A DNA stretch of 64,000 nucleotides. Origin: Serpens sp035497915. GTDB taxonomy: Bacteria > Pseudomonadota > Gammaproteobacteria > Pseudomonadales > Pseudomonadaceae. A program made the translations under genes and the position numbers. Position 1 is the stretch's first letter; every line of letters begins with the position of its first letter. The notes under the pieces are model-generated. The model was not told where the DNA came from, did not search any database, and worked only from the letters and a program-made list of their open reading frames with translations. Below, piece after piece: positions 10,328-18,826 of this stretch. The DNA lies in assembly GCF_035497915.1 (NCBI RefSeq), contig NZ_DATJCS010000030.1:1-64000 (forward strand). Reading direction: 5' to 3'.

Positions 10328-12181
10328 CTATTCTGTTGACTGCGTCGACGGGGAGTGTTGATGGCCGTCAGGCGGACACCAGACGCAACTGCGATTGCGT
10401 CCGCTGTGTTTGGCGCGATACAGGGCCTGGTCGCAATGGGCGATCAGGCGCTGCGGGCTGTCCTGGCATTCCAGGTTGGAGGTGGCGATGCCGATGCTCA
10501 GGGTCAGGCTGCCGAGCGGGCTGCCCGGATGCGGCAGGGCCAGTTCGGCGAGGCGCCGGTGGATGCGCGCGGCCAGGTGCTGGGCGCCCTCCAGGCGGGT
10601 GTTGGCAAGAATGATGGCGAACTCCTCGCCGCCGTAGCGGCAGGCCACGTCGCCCTCGCGCTGCAGGCATTCATGCAGCAGGCGGCCCACCTGGCGCAGG
10701 GCGTCGTCACCAGCCAGGTGGCCGAGGGTGTCGTTGTAATCCTTGAAGTGGTCGATATCCACCAGCAGCAGCGACAGCGGCGTGCCGAGTCGGCGCAGGC
10801 GCCGCCATTCGGCCTGTAGCTGCTGGTCGAAAAAGCGGCGGTTGTGCAGGCCGGTCAAGCCGTCCTGCTGGGAAAGGCGCTGCAGGCGCGCTTCCATGCG
10901 CAGCCGCTCGGTGTTGTCGCGTGACACGCCAATGAGAAATTCGCGGCCCTCGCGTTCGACCAGTTGGGTGCTGATCTCCGCCGGTTGCAGCGTGCCGTCC
11001 TGGCAGCGCAGTTCCCGCTGCAGCAGGCGTGGCGAGCCCTCGCGATGCAGTTGGTGCACTTCGTCCAGCCATTGCGCAAAGCCGGGCATCAGCAGCTCGG
11101 GGTCGCGGTTGAACAGTGTGCTGAAGGTTTCCCGGTCGTAGCCCAGGCTCACGTAGATCGCCCGATTCATGTAGAGAAACGCCCGCGCCTGTACGTCAAG
11201 GATGAACAGTCCGTCGCGGCTGAAGTCGGTGAGTTCGAGGATCAGTCGTTGCTGCGCGCGGCTCTCGCGCAGCCGGGTGGCGGTGCGCCTGCGCCGTTCC
11301 GCCTCGGCGCGCAGGCGCCGGTTGACAGCCAGCAGGGCGGCCGCGCGCCGGTGGTTTTCCAGAGCCAGGTACAGGGCGGCGATCAGTAGCACGCTGATGG
11401 ACAGGCTGGCTACCAGGACCACATCCGGCCAGGGGGTGTTCAGGCGTTGCACGGCATTCGGAGTGGGCCGGATCAGCAGGCTGAAGGCGGGCTCGCCAGG
11501 GAGCTCGAGGGCGATACGCTGGCGCAGGCCGGTGGCGGGCGCCGCCAGCCCCTGGTCATGCAGGACCTGGTCGCCCTCCAGCAGCGTCACACTGGAACGC
11601 CACTCCCCTTGGCGCGCCAGCCAGCTGTCCAGCAAATCGGGCAGCCGGAAGGTGCCGCGCAGGTAGCCATCGAACCCGGGGCCGGGGGTGTTGCGGTCAT
11701 ACAGCGGCACATACAGGGCCAGGCCCGGGCTGCCGTCGGCCAGCGGGAAACTGGCGCTGAAGCGCGGCTCGCCCTGATCGCGGGCGTCCAGCGCGCTGTC
11801 CGGGCTGGGCAGTTGCAGCGGTTCGCTGCGGCTGGCCGGCACTTGCCAGCGCAGGCGTCGCGCGGCGTCCAGCCATTCGATGGCGTGGTAGCCGTCGCGG
11901 CCGGCCAGCAGCAGGCGCGCCTCGCGCTGCCAGTCCGTGCGGCGCAGCCGGCCTTCATTGTTCCAGCGCTCGGCCAGCCGCTGCAGGTTGGCGGCCTGGT
12001 CGGTCAGGTAGGTTTCGAACTGGCGGGCCAGATGCTGGGCCTGCAGGTTCAACTGCTCCTGGGCGCGGGCCTGGCGGTCTTGCTCCAGGCGCTGCCAGAG
12101 CAGCAGGCTGCCTGCGCACAGGGCGCAGAAAAGCAAGCCGAGCAACAGGTAGACGGCAGGAGGGAGGGCGGCGCGGTTCAT
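10328..12181 (-). CDS. Membrane-bound diguanylate cyclase with PAS domain
   Basis: 617 residues. Transmembrane helix 1 (about 8-28) and helix 2 (about 255-277) bracket a periplasmic sensor region of roughly 225 residues. A cytoplasmic coiled-coil linker, a PAS-like domain (DGLFILDVQARAFLYMNRA) and a GGDEF domain follow. The active site reads YGGEEF, and five residues upstream lies RxxD (REGD), the inhibitory c-di-GMP site, so the enzyme is predicted active and feedback-inhibited. The RBS AAGGA is 7 bases before the ATG. It lies 42 bases upstream of yhiI on the same strand and may be co-transcribed. The sensed signal is unknown. Confidence 0.9.
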   Translation of the reverse strand: MNRAALPPAVYLLLGLLFCALCAGSLLLWQRLEQDRQARAQEQLNLQAQHLARQFETYLTDQAANLQRLAERWNNEGRLRRTDWQREARLLLAGRDGYHAIEWLDAARRLRWQVPASRSEPLQLPSPDSALDARDQGEPRFSASFPLADGSPGLALYVPLYDRNTPGPGFDGYLRGTFRLPDLLDSWLARQGEWRSSVTLLEGDQVLHDQGLAAPATGLRQRIALELPGEPAFSLLIRPTPNAVQRLNTPWPDVVLVASLSISVLLIAALYLALENHRRAAALLAVNRRLRAEAERRRRTATRLRESRAQQRLILELTDFSRDGLFILDVQARAFLYMNRAIYVSLGYDRETFSTLFNRDPELLMPGFAQWLDEVHQLHREGSPRLLQRELRCQDGTLQPAEISTQLVEREGREFLIGVSRDNTERLRMEARLQRLSQQDGLTGLHNRRFFDQQLQAEWRRLRRLGTPLSLLLVDIDHFKDYNDTLGHLAGDDALRQVGRLLHECLQREGDVACRYGGEEFAIILANTRLEGAQHLAARIHRRLAELALPHPGSPLGSLTLSIGIATSNLECQDSPQRLIAHCDQALYRAKHSGRNRSCVWCPPDGHQHSPSTQSTE

Positions 12182-12219
12182 GGGGCAATCCTTTGCTGTG
12201 CTGTGGGTTTAGCACAGCC

Positions 12220-12669
12220 TCAACGCAGCGCCAGAATCGCCTCCCATTGTGCGGGTGTCACCGGCATCACCGACAGGCGACTGCCGCGTTGCACCAGGGG
12301 CAGCCCGGCAAGGGCTGGAGCGGCCTTCAGGCGGGGCAGTTCGATGACTCGCTCGAAGGTTTCCACATGGCCGACGTCCACGGCGCTCCAGGGATTTCCG
12401 TGTGTCAATGCCTTACTGTCAAAATAGTGGCTATCTGCCTGCAGTGCCGTGGGGTCCGGATAGCTGGCGCGCAGGATCTTGCCGATGCTGGCCACCCCGG
12501 GTCGGGGGCAGCTGGAGTGGTAAAAGAGGAACAAATCACCCGGTTGCATGGCGCGCAGGAAGTTTCGTGCCTGGTAATTGCGAACTCCGTCCCAGCGTGC
12601 GTCGCCAAGGCGTGCTAGGGCGCTGATTGACAGTTCGTCGGGTTCGGATTTCATCAGCCAGTACGGCAT
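12220..12669 (-). CDS. EVE domain-containing protein
   Basis: 149 residues beginning MPYWLMKSEPDE, with DGVRNYQARNFLR and GDLFLFYHS, which are hallmarks of the EVE (PUA-like) fold also seen in THYN1. EVE domains are proposed to bind modified bases in nucleic acids. An AAGG motif is 8 bases upstream of the ATG. It sits between the fau/6S region and the diguanylate cyclase on the same strand. Its cellular role is not established. Confidence 0.9.
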   Translation of the reverse strand: MPYWLMKSEPDELSISALARLGDARWDGVRNYQARNFLRAMQPGDLFLFYHSSCPRPGVASIGKILRASYPDPTALQADSHYFDSKALTHGNPWSAVDVGHVETFERVIELPRLKAAPALAGLPLVQRGSRLSVMPVTPAQWEAILALR

Positions 12670-12805
12670 GAACTTTGCCTTCCTCTTGTGGTCCGAGTCG
12701 CGGGCATTGGAGCCGGCAGGCAGCGACGCTCAGGTCAGCGAGCGTCCCACTAAAAAAACAGCCGCCGGGCATTTCTTGAAGTTGTCTGTAGGGGAAGACA
12801 AGGCA

Positions 12806-12937
12806 ATGAGACGGCAAAAACCCGATCTGTTGTGGGTACTGGTTATTGTGTTCAGCCTGGGCATGGTCACCACCGGCTATACCCAGGGTCTCTGGGATCG
12901 CCAGAGCGAGGCGCCCGCCGCCGCTGCGCAGCGCTAA
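12806..12937 (+). CDS. Small single-pass membrane protein, 43 residues
   Basis: The peptide starts MRRQKPDLLWVLVIVFSLG, with positive N-terminal residues and one hydrophobic helix (about 8-25), then a short polar tail ending APAAAAQR. GGGGAAGA (12791-12798) lies 7 bases before the ATG. The gene runs against its neighbours, and its stop codon overlaps the 3' end of fau by 4 bases. I believe a similar small ORF is conserved at this place in pseudomonads but could not check. Function unknown. Confidence 0.6.
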   Translation: MRRQKPDLLWVLVIVFSLGMVTTGYTQGLWDRQSEAPAAAAQR

Positions 12938-13575
12938 GCGCCCCGCGCGGCCTGCGGGCCGGCTCCGCCGGTCCCTGCGCAATACCAGCCCCTGTCGGTC
13001 ACCGTGGCCTGCAGGGGCACATCCCAGCTGGCCAGCGCCAGACGATCCACCTGCTGACACTGATGGGCCATGCCCAGCAGGGTCGGCTTGTGCCAATTTT
13101 TGCGCAGGTTGCGGTAGGCCAGGCTGCGGTCATAGAAACCGCCGCCCATGCCCAGGCGCCCGCCGCGCGCATCGAAGCCCACCAGCGGCAGGCAGATCAG
13201 TCCCAGGGTCCACAGCTTGCGCTGCCGCGCGCGGCAGAACGCCGGCTCCGGGATGCCGAAGCGGTTGCGGCGCAGCGTCTCTCCCGGGCGCAGGCGCTGG
13301 AACACCATGCGCGTGCGCGGCCAAGGGTTGAGTACCGGCAGATAGGTGGCCTTGCCGCGTCGCTGGGCTTCGCGCAGCAGTAGCGCGGGGTCGATCTCGC
13401 CGTCGTTGGCCAGATACAGCGCAAGGTGCCGGGTGCGGCGAAACAGGGGGTGGTGGCTCAGCTGGCGGTAGAGGTCGCGCGCGGCGCGCCGCTGCTCGAG
13501 CGGGGTCAGCTGGCTGCGCCGCTGGCGCAGCAAGCGGCGCAGTTCGGCGCGCGAAAGGTCGTCACGCTGGATCAT
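12934..13575 (-). CDS. fau: 5-formyltetrahydrofolate cyclo-ligase
   Basis: 213 residues. Converts 5-formyl-THF to 5,10-methenyl-THF using ATP. Family motifs include LRQRRSQL near the N-terminus, LYLANDGEIDP, and the nucleotide-binding segment RLGMGGGFYDRSLA. The start MIQRDDLSR at 13575 matches family length; the longer open frame upstream runs through 6S RNA and is not protein-coding. No strong RBS is visible. It lies immediately downstream of 6S RNA on the same strand, the classic ssrS-ygfA arrangement, and is probably co-transcribed with it. Confidence 0.92.
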   Translation of the reverse strand: MIQRDDLSRAELRRLLRQRRSQLTPLEQRRAARDLYRQLSHHPLFRRTRHLALYLANDGEIDPALLLREAQRRGKATYLPVLNPWPRTRMVFQRLRPGETLRRNRFGIPEPAFCRARQRKLWTLGLICLPLVGFDARGGRLGMGGGFYDRSLAYRNLRKNWHKPTLLGMAHQCQQVDRLALASWDVPLQATVTDRGWYCAGTGGAGPQAARGA

Positions 13576-13643
13576 GGCGAGGGGCGGCCCTGAAATGAAA
13601 ACCGCCGGCGCGGATGCTCCGGGCCAGCGGTGTCTGGAATTCG

Positions 13644-13818
13644 ACTCCCCGGCATGCCGCTGTCGGCGTGACCCTTGAACCCGAGAGTTCAAGGTGGCGA
13701 CCGCCGGCAACCTTAAGGCTCTCCGTCGAGCGGATATGCACACGGGCTGCACGTACGGCCTCCAGATGTTTTGCTTATCGGGAGAGGGACGTGCCAACTG
13801 GCGCACACACCAGGGAGT
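13644..13818 (-). ncRNA. ssrS: 6S RNA
   Basis: Between zapA and fau, the expected location. The transcript would begin ACTCCCTGG, and its 3' end GGGGAGT pairs with that 5' end to close the long 6S hairpin. The conserved block GAGAGCCTTAAGGT, then CCACCTTGAACTCTCGG and GTTCAAGGG, matches what I remember of Pseudomonas 6S RNA. 6S RNA mimics an open promoter and sequesters sigma-70 RNA polymerase in stationary phase. Ends are set by pairing and the promoter, with an error of several bases. Length is about 175 nt. Confidence 0.88.
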
Positions 13819-13826
13819 TGCCGGCG

Positions 13827-13854
13827 AGTATACGCCGATTTTCGTCCGTGTGAC
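13827..13854 (-). promoter_or_regulatory. Promoter of 6S RNA
   Basis: Minus-strand -10 TATACT (13827-13832) ends 8 bases before the predicted 6S start. A weak -35 GTCACA lies 16 bases further upstream (13849-13854). The spacing and the strong -10 fit a sigma-70 promoter. Confidence 0.6.
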
Positions 13855-13870
13855 CCCCTTGTGACCGTGC

Positions 13871-14167
13871 TCAGTCACTTCCCAGGGCGGTATCGACCCG
13901 GTCGAGCAGCTCGCGCACCTGCTCGCGGGCCAGGCTGTCCTGCTGCTGGTGTTGCTGTTGCAGGCGCTGCAGGTCGTGGGCGATGTTCAGCGCGGCCATG
14001 ACCGCGACGCGCTCGGAGCCGATGACCTTGCCGCTCAGGCGGATCTCGCGCATCTTGCCGTCCAGAAAGCGCGCGGCGTTTTCCAGGCTGGCGCGAGCAT
14101 CGCTCGGGCAGGCGATGCAGTATTCCTTGTCGAGGATGGTGACGGTGACGGTGGTGGATGGGGTCAT
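13871..14167 (-). CDS. zapA: Cell division protein ZapA
   Basis: 98 residues. ZapA crosslinks FtsZ filaments at the Z-ring. The family pattern is clear: VTVTILDKEYCIACP strand region, ARFLDGKMREIR, ERVAVMAALNIAHDL, and a C-terminal Gln-rich coiled coil (QRLQQQHQQQ). Its ATG overlaps the stop of the upstream zapB-like gene (ATGA), implying translational coupling. 6S RNA and fau follow on the same strand. Confidence 0.93.
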   Translation of the reverse strand: MTPSTTVTVTILDKEYCIACPSDARASLENAARFLDGKMREIRLSGKVIGSERVAVMAALNIAHDLQRLQQQHQQQDSLAREQVRELLDRVDTALGSD

Positions 14168-14373
14168 GAGTCCTGCTCCAGGGCCTTGAGGCGGGAAATC
14201 ATCGCTTCGACCTTCTGGCGGGCCAGTTCGTTCTTTTCGATCAGTTGGGCGCGCTCTTCGCGCCAGGCTTTCTCGTTGGCCAGCAGCAGGCGGTTCTGGG
14301 CCTTGAGGCGCTCATGATGTTCGAGCAGCTCGTCGAGTTTCGCTGCCAGGCGCTGCAGTTCGGTGGTGTCCAT
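14164..14373 (-). CDS. ZapB-like coiled-coil protein (TIGR02449 type)
   Basis: 69 residues, nearly all predicted coiled coil (DTTELQRLAAKLDELLEHHE, then KNELARQKVEAMISRLKAL). Small proteins of this type precede zapA in Pseudomonas and resemble ZapB in size and helical content, so a role as ZapA partner at the septum is likely but inferred. MDTTELQR at 14373 is preferred over an upstream in-frame start as the usual N-terminus. Four-base overlap with zapA. Confidence 0.8.
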   Translation of the reverse strand: MDTTELQRLAAKLDELLEHHERLKAQNRLLLANEKAWREERAQLIEKNELARQKVEAMISRLKALEQDS

Positions 14374-14401
14374 GAGGGCTCGGGGTGGCAACGGGGCTCC
14401 G

Positions 14402-14431
14402 ACTATAGGGAGGAGAACGCACGGGGGTCAA
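14402..14431 (-). promoter_or_regulatory. Promoter of the zapB-like/zapA operon
   Basis: Minus strand -35 TTGACC (14426-14431) and -10 TATAGT (14402-14407) are separated by 18 bases. The predicted start lies about 20 bases upstream of the zapB-like ATG. The region is shared with the divergent ygfB gene. Confidence 0.6.
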
Positions 14432-14518
14432 ACACCCCGCGCGGCGCCCGCCAGGGCTGCCTTGCCTGCCCGGGGCTGCTAGGATACGGAGCCTCCTTAT
14501 CCCCGTCCCAGAGTTGTC

Positions 14519-15061
14519 ATGTCGCCCTACGCCGCCTTCGCCGCCCTGCTCGCTTCCTCCGGTCACTCCGTTTCCCCCGCCGAACTGCACGGCCTGCTGG
14601 TTGGTCGCAGTTGCGCGGGCCTGGGATTCGATGCCGATGGCTGGCTGGAAGATGCCCGCGACCTGCTGGGCAGCGAGCCGCAGGACAACGTGCGCCAGGC
14701 CCTGTTGGGGCTGCAGGAAATGGTCAAGGGCGAGCTGGCTGGCGGCGAGTTCGCCGTGCTGCTGCTGTTGCCCAACGATGACGCGCCGCTGGCCGAACGC
14801 GCCGATGCGCTGGGCCAGTGGTGCCAGGGCTTCCTTTCCGGTTTCGGCCTGGCGCCGCGCGAGCAGGCGCTGTCCGCCGAAGCCATGGAAGTGCTGCAGG
14901 ACCTGGCCGCCATCGCCCAGGTGCAGAGCGCACTGGACGAGTCCGAGGACGGCGAGAGCGACTATATGGAAGTCATGGAATACCTGCGCGTGGCGCCGCT
15001 GCTGCTGTTCGCCGAATGCGCCAAGCCGGCCGCCGCCGACGCCAAACCCGCCCTGCACTGA
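14519..15061 (+). CDS. ygfB: UPF0149 (YgfB/YecA-like) family protein
   Basis: 180 residues with the all-helical UPF0149 layout: SPAELHGLLVGRSCAG at the N-terminus, FAVLLLLPNDDAPLAERADA, WCQGFLSGFGL and DYMEVMEYLRVAPLLLFAE near the end. No SEC-C zinc motif is present, so it is YgfB rather than YecA. In P. aeruginosa, YgfB (PA5225) was reported to repress alpA and so influence beta-lactam resistance; transfer of that role here is by orthology. First gene of ygfB-pepP-ubiH-ubiI. Confidence 0.88.
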   Translation: MSPYAAFAALLASSGHSVSPAELHGLLVGRSCAGLGFDADGWLEDARDLLGSEPQDNVRQALLGLQEMVKGELAGGEFAVLLLLPNDDAPLAERADALGQWCQGFLSGFGLAPREQALSAEAMEVLQDLAAIAQVQSALDESEDGESDYMEVMEYLRVAPLLLFAECAKPAAADAKPALH

Positions 15062-15074
15062 CCGGAAGCTGCCG

Positions 15075-16406
15075 ATGATCCGCATCCCGCAAGTCGAATA
15101 TGCCCGCCGCCGCGCCGAGCTGATGGCGCGCATGGAGCCCGGCAGCATCGCCATCCTGCCGGCGGCGCCGCTGCAGCTGCGCAACAGCGACGTCGAGCAT
15201 ACCTATCGCCAGGACAGCGACTTCCAATACCTGAGCGGCTTCCCGGAACCGGAAGCGGTGCTGGTGCTGGTGCCCGGCCGCGAGGAGGGGCAGTACATCC
15301 TGTTCTGTCGCGACCGTGATCCGGAGCGTGAACTGTGGGATGGGCGACGCGCCGGCCAGGACGGTGCGGTGCGCGACTACGGCGCCGACGATGCCTTTTC
15401 CATCCAGGCCATCGACGCGCTGCTGCCGTCGCTGATGGAAAACCGCCGGCGGGTCTATTACGCCGTCGGCCAGGACGACGGATTCGACCTGCGGGTGCTG
15501 GGCTGGGCCAACCAGGTGCGCGCCAAGGCCCGCCAGGGCGTGACGGCGCCGCGCGAGTTCGTCGCTATCGACCAGCTGCTGCATCCGCTGCGCCTGCGCA
15601 AGTCCGCGGCGGAGCTGGAGGTCATGCGCTACGCCGCGCAGGTGTCCGCCCGTGCCCACGTGCGCGCCATGCGCGCCAGCCGCGCCGGGCTGTACGAGTA
15701 CCAGCTGGAAGCCGAGCTGGAATACGAATTCCGCAAGGGCGGTGCGCGTCTGCCGGCTTACGGCTCGATCGTCGCCGGGGGCCGCAACGCCTGCATTCTG
15801 CACTACCGGGAGAATGACGCCGCGCTCAACGCCGGCGATCTGGTGCTGATCGACGCCGGCTGCGAGATCGACTGCTACGCCAGCGACATCACCCGCACCT
15901 TCCCGGTCGGCGGGCGTTTCTCGCCGGAACAGAAGGCCATCTACGAGCTGGTGCTCGAGGCCAACCTGGAAGCCTGCAAGCACATCGCCCCCGGCAAGCG
16001 CTGGAACGAGGCGCACGACGCCACCGTGCGGGTGATCACCGGCGGCCTGGTGAAGCTCGGCCTGCTGCAGGGCGAGGTGGACGCGCTGATCGAAAGCGAG
16101 GCCTACAAGCCGTTCTACATGCACCGCGCCGGCCACTGGCTGGGCATGGATGTACACGATGTGGGCGACTACAAGGTCAATGGCGAGTGGCGCGAGCTGG
16201 AGCCGGGCATGTGCATGACCGTCGAGCCGGGCATCTATGTCGCCGTGGATAGCCCGGCTGTCGAGCCGCGCTGGCGCGGCATCGGTGTGCGCATCGAGGA
16301 CGATGTGGTGGTCACCGTCGACGGGTGCGAGATTCTCACCGGCGAGGTGCCCAAGTCGGTCGCCGCCATCGAGGCGCTGATGGCTGCTACCCGGGAGCAC
16401 GACTGA
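15075..16406 (+). CDS. pepP: Xaa-Pro aminopeptidase P
   Basis: 443 residues. Dinuclear Mn metallopeptidase removing N-terminal residues before proline. The N-terminal domain includes YRQDSDFQYLSGFPEPEAVL. The pita-bread catalytic domain carries metal ligands in DAGCEIDCYASDITRTF, the His in RAGHWLGMDVHD, and Glu residues in TVEPGIYV and RIEDDVVVT. Start MIRIPQVEY, 13 bases after the ygfB stop. Its stop codon overlaps the ubiH start (TGATG). Confidence 0.95.
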   Translation: MIRIPQVEYARRRAELMARMEPGSIAILPAAPLQLRNSDVEHTYRQDSDFQYLSGFPEPEAVLVLVPGREEGQYILFCRDRDPERELWDGRRAGQDGAVRDYGADDAFSIQAIDALLPSLMENRRRVYYAVGQDDGFDLRVLGWANQVRAKARQGVTAPREFVAIDQLLHPLRLRKSAAELEVMRYAAQVSARAHVRAMRASRAGLYEYQLEAELEYEFRKGGARLPAYGSIVAGGRNACILHYRENDAALNAGDLVLIDAGCEIDCYASDITRTFPVGGRFSPEQKAIYELVLEANLEACKHIAPGKRWNEAHDATVRVITGGLVKLGLLQGEVDALIESEAYKPFYMHRAGHWLGMDVHDVGDYKVNGEWRELEPGMCMTVEPGIYVAVDSPAVEPRWRGIGVRIEDDVVVTVDGCEILTGEVPKSVAAIEALMAATREHD

Positions 16407-17590
16407 TGGAACGGGTCGAGCTGGCGATCATCGGTGGTGGACTGGTCGGCGCCAGCCTGGCCCTGGCCCTGCAGGACGGCGCTCGGGCGCGCGGCTGGCG
16501 CATCGTGCTGATCGAGCCCTTCGCGCCGGGCGACAGTTACCAGCCCAGCTATGACGCACGCTCCTCCGCGCTGGCCTATGGCAGCCGGCTGATTTTCGAG
16601 CGCCTGGGCCTGTGGTCGCAGCTGGCTGCGCGCGCCGAGCCGCTGCTGCATATCCATGTCTCCGAACAGGGGCGCTTCGGTGCCACGCGCATGCACGCCG
16701 CTGACGAGGGCGTGCCGGCGCTCGGTTATGTGGCGGAGAACGCCTGGCTCGGCCAGTGCCTGTGGCAGGCGCTGGATCCCGAGGTGGTCAGCTGGCGCTG
16801 CCCGGCCGAGGTGGCCGACCTGCAGGCGCTGGCGGACGGTTACCGGCTGCGGCTCAAGGACGGCGCCACGCTCGATTGCGACCTGGCGGTGCTGGCCGAC
16901 GGCGGCCGCTCCGGACTGCGCGAGCGGCTGGGCATTGCCGTCGAGCGCCGGCCTTACGGGCAGAGCGCGCTGATCGCCAACGTCACGCCGAGCCTGCCGC
17001 ATGGTGGCGAAGCCTTCGAGCGCTTCACCGCCCAGGGGCCGATGGCGCTGCTGCCGTTCCTCGACAACCGCTGCGTGCTGGTCTGGACCCGCGCGCCACA
17101 GGATGCCGAACGCCTGCAGGTGCTGCCCGAGCCGGCATTCCTCGCCGAGCTGCAGCAGGCCTTCGGCTACCGCCTGGGGCGTTTCCAGCATGTGGGCTCC
17201 CGGCATCTCTACCCGCTGGCGCTGGTGGAAGCCCGCGAGCAGGTGCGCCCGCACCTGGTGGTGCTGGGCAATGCGGTGCACAGCCTGCATCCGATTGCCG
17301 GCCAGGGCTTCAACCTGTGCCTGCGCGATGCCCTGGCCCTGGCCGAAACCCTGCTGGAAAGCGTCGAGCCGCTGGGCAGCCTGGCCACGCTGGCTCGCTA
17401 TGAGGCCCGCCAGCGCCTCGATCAGGACCTGACCATCGGCTTCTCCGACCGCCTGACCCGGCTGTTCGGCGCCAACCTGCCGCTGCTCAACCAGACGCGT
17501 CACCTGGGGCTGCTCGGCCTGGATCTGCTGCCAGCGGCCAAGCACGGCTTCGCCCGCCAGGCCATGGGCCTGGGCGCCCGCATCATTTAG
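16406..17590 (+). CDS. ubiH: 2-octaprenyl-6-methoxyphenol hydroxylase UbiH
   Basis: 394 residues. Class A FAD monooxygenase of aerobic ubiquinone synthesis. FAD motif IIGGGLVGASLA at the N-terminus, the DG motif region LADGGRSGLRERLG, and the C-terminal FAD-binding block GNAVHSLHPIAGQGFN, where Asn replaces the usual Asp as in E. coli UbiH. Start overlaps pepP stop. Together with ubiI and ubiD in the window it forms part of the ubiquinone pathway. Confidence 0.93.
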   Translation: MERVELAIIGGGLVGASLALALQDGARARGWRIVLIEPFAPGDSYQPSYDARSSALAYGSRLIFERLGLWSQLAARAEPLLHIHVSEQGRFGATRMHAADEGVPALGYVAENAWLGQCLWQALDPEVVSWRCPAEVADLQALADGYRLRLKDGATLDCDLAVLADGGRSGLRERLGIAVERRPYGQSALIANVTPSLPHGGEAFERFTAQGPMALLPFLDNRCVLVWTRAPQDAERLQVLPEPAFLAELQQAFGYRLGRFQHVGSRHLYPLALVEAREQVRPHLVVLGNAVHSLHPIAGQGFNLCLRDALALAETLLESVEPLGSLATLARYEARQRLDQDLTIGFSDRLTRLFGANLPLLNQTRHLGLLGLDLLPAAKHGFARQAMGLGARII

Positions 17591-17604
17591 GACGAGGGAC
17601 TGAC

Positions 17605-18822
17605 ATGCACGCGGACATCATCATCGTGGGCGCCGGGATGGTCGGCAGCGCCCTGGCGCTGGCCCTCAAGGACAGCGGCCTGGACATCCTGCTGGTGGAC
17701 GGCGCCGCGCTTGAGCCGCGGCCGTTCGAGCCGGCGGCGCCGTTCGAGCCGCGCGTCAGCGCCCTGTCGGCGGCCAGTCGCAATCTGCTGCAAGGCCTGG
17801 GCGCCTGGCCGGGCATTCAGGCCCGGCGCTGCAGTCCCTATGCGCACATGCAGGTCTGGGACGGCTCGGGCACCGCACAGATCCGTTTCTCCGCCGCCAG
17901 CGTGCATGCCGAGGTGCTCGGGCACATCGTCGAGAACCGCGTGGTGCAGGACGCTCTGCTCGACTGTCTGCGCGACGGCCCGGTGCGGCTGCTCGGCCAG
18001 GCGCGCGTCGAGCGCCTGCAGCAGGGCGAGGCCGGCTGGCGGGTGAGCCTGGCCGATGGCCGCGAGCTGCAGGCACCGCTGCTGGTGGCCGCTGATGGCG
18101 CCAATTCGGCGGTGCGGCGCATGACCGGTTGTGAGACCCGCGAGTGGGATTATTTCCACCACGCCATCGTCACCAGCGTGCGCTGCGCCGAGGAGCACGG
18201 GCTGACCGCCTGGCAACGCTTCACCGATGACGGTCCGCTGGCCTTCCTGCCGCTGGATCGCGACGGCGACCGTCACTGGTGCTCGATCGTCTGGTCGTGC
18301 ACGCCGGCCGAGGCCGAGCGGCTGATCGCGCTGGACGAGCCGGCCTTCCGGGCCGAGTTGGGCAAGGCCTTCGAATACCGCCTGGGTGAGGTGCTGGAGG
18401 TCGATCCGCGCGTGTGCATCCCGCTGCGCCAGCGCCACGCCAAACGTTACATCGCACCCGGACTGGCGCTGATCGGCGACGCCGCGCATGTCATCCACCC
18501 GCTGGCCGGGCAGGGCGTCAATCTGGGCTTCCTGGACGCCGGCGTGCTGGCCGAGGAGCTGCTCAAGGCCCGGGCGCGTGGCGAGCCGCTGAGCAGCGAG
18601 CGCGTGCTGGCGCGCTTCGAGCGCCGGCGCATGCCCTACAACCTGGCGATGATGGCGTCCATGGAAGGCTTCGAGCGCCTGTTCCAGGCCGACCTGCCGG
18701 CGCTGCGCTGGCTGCGCAACGCCGGTCTGCGCCTGGCCGACCGCCATCACCTGCTCAAGTCGCTGTTCGTGCGTCAGGCCCTGGGCCTGGACGGCGACCT
18801 GCCGGAGCTGGCGCGGGGCTGA
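17605..18822 (+). CDS. ubiI: Ubiquinone biosynthesis hydroxylase UbiI/VisC-like
   Basis: 405 residues, paralogous to UbiH. FAD motif IVGAGMVGSALALAL, AADGANSAVRRMTG, and GDAAHVIHPLAGQGVNLGFLD. GAGG 7 bases before the ATG. Family members (UbiI, UbiF, UbiH) hydroxylate different ring positions; the assignment to C5 hydroxylation (UbiI) rests on its pairing with ubiH. Fourteen bases separate it from ubiH. Last gene of the ygfB-pepP-ubiH-ubiI operon. Confidence 0.9.
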   Translation: MHADIIIVGAGMVGSALALALKDSGLDILLVDGAALEPRPFEPAAPFEPRVSALSAASRNLLQGLGAWPGIQARRCSPYAHMQVWDGSGTAQIRFSAASVHAEVLGHIVENRVVQDALLDCLRDGPVRLLGQARVERLQQGEAGWRVSLADGRELQAPLLVAADGANSAVRRMTGCETREWDYFHHAIVTSVRCAEEHGLTAWQRFTDDGPLAFLPLDRDGDRHWCSIVWSCTPAEAERLIALDEPAFRAELGKAFEYRLGEVLEVDPRVCIPLRQRHAKRYIAPGLALIGDAAHVIHPLAGQGVNLGFLDAGVLAEELLKARARGEPLSSERVLARFERRRMPYNLAMMASMEGFERLFQADLPALRWLRNAGLRLADRHHLLKSLFVRQALGLDGDLPELARG

Positions 18823-18826
18823 GCCC

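Noticed and set aside
13576..13870. N-terminal extension of the cyclo-ligase frame to 314 residues
   Set aside because: The region folds as 6S RNA with its own promoter and matches its conserved blocks; the family starts at MIQRDDLSR.
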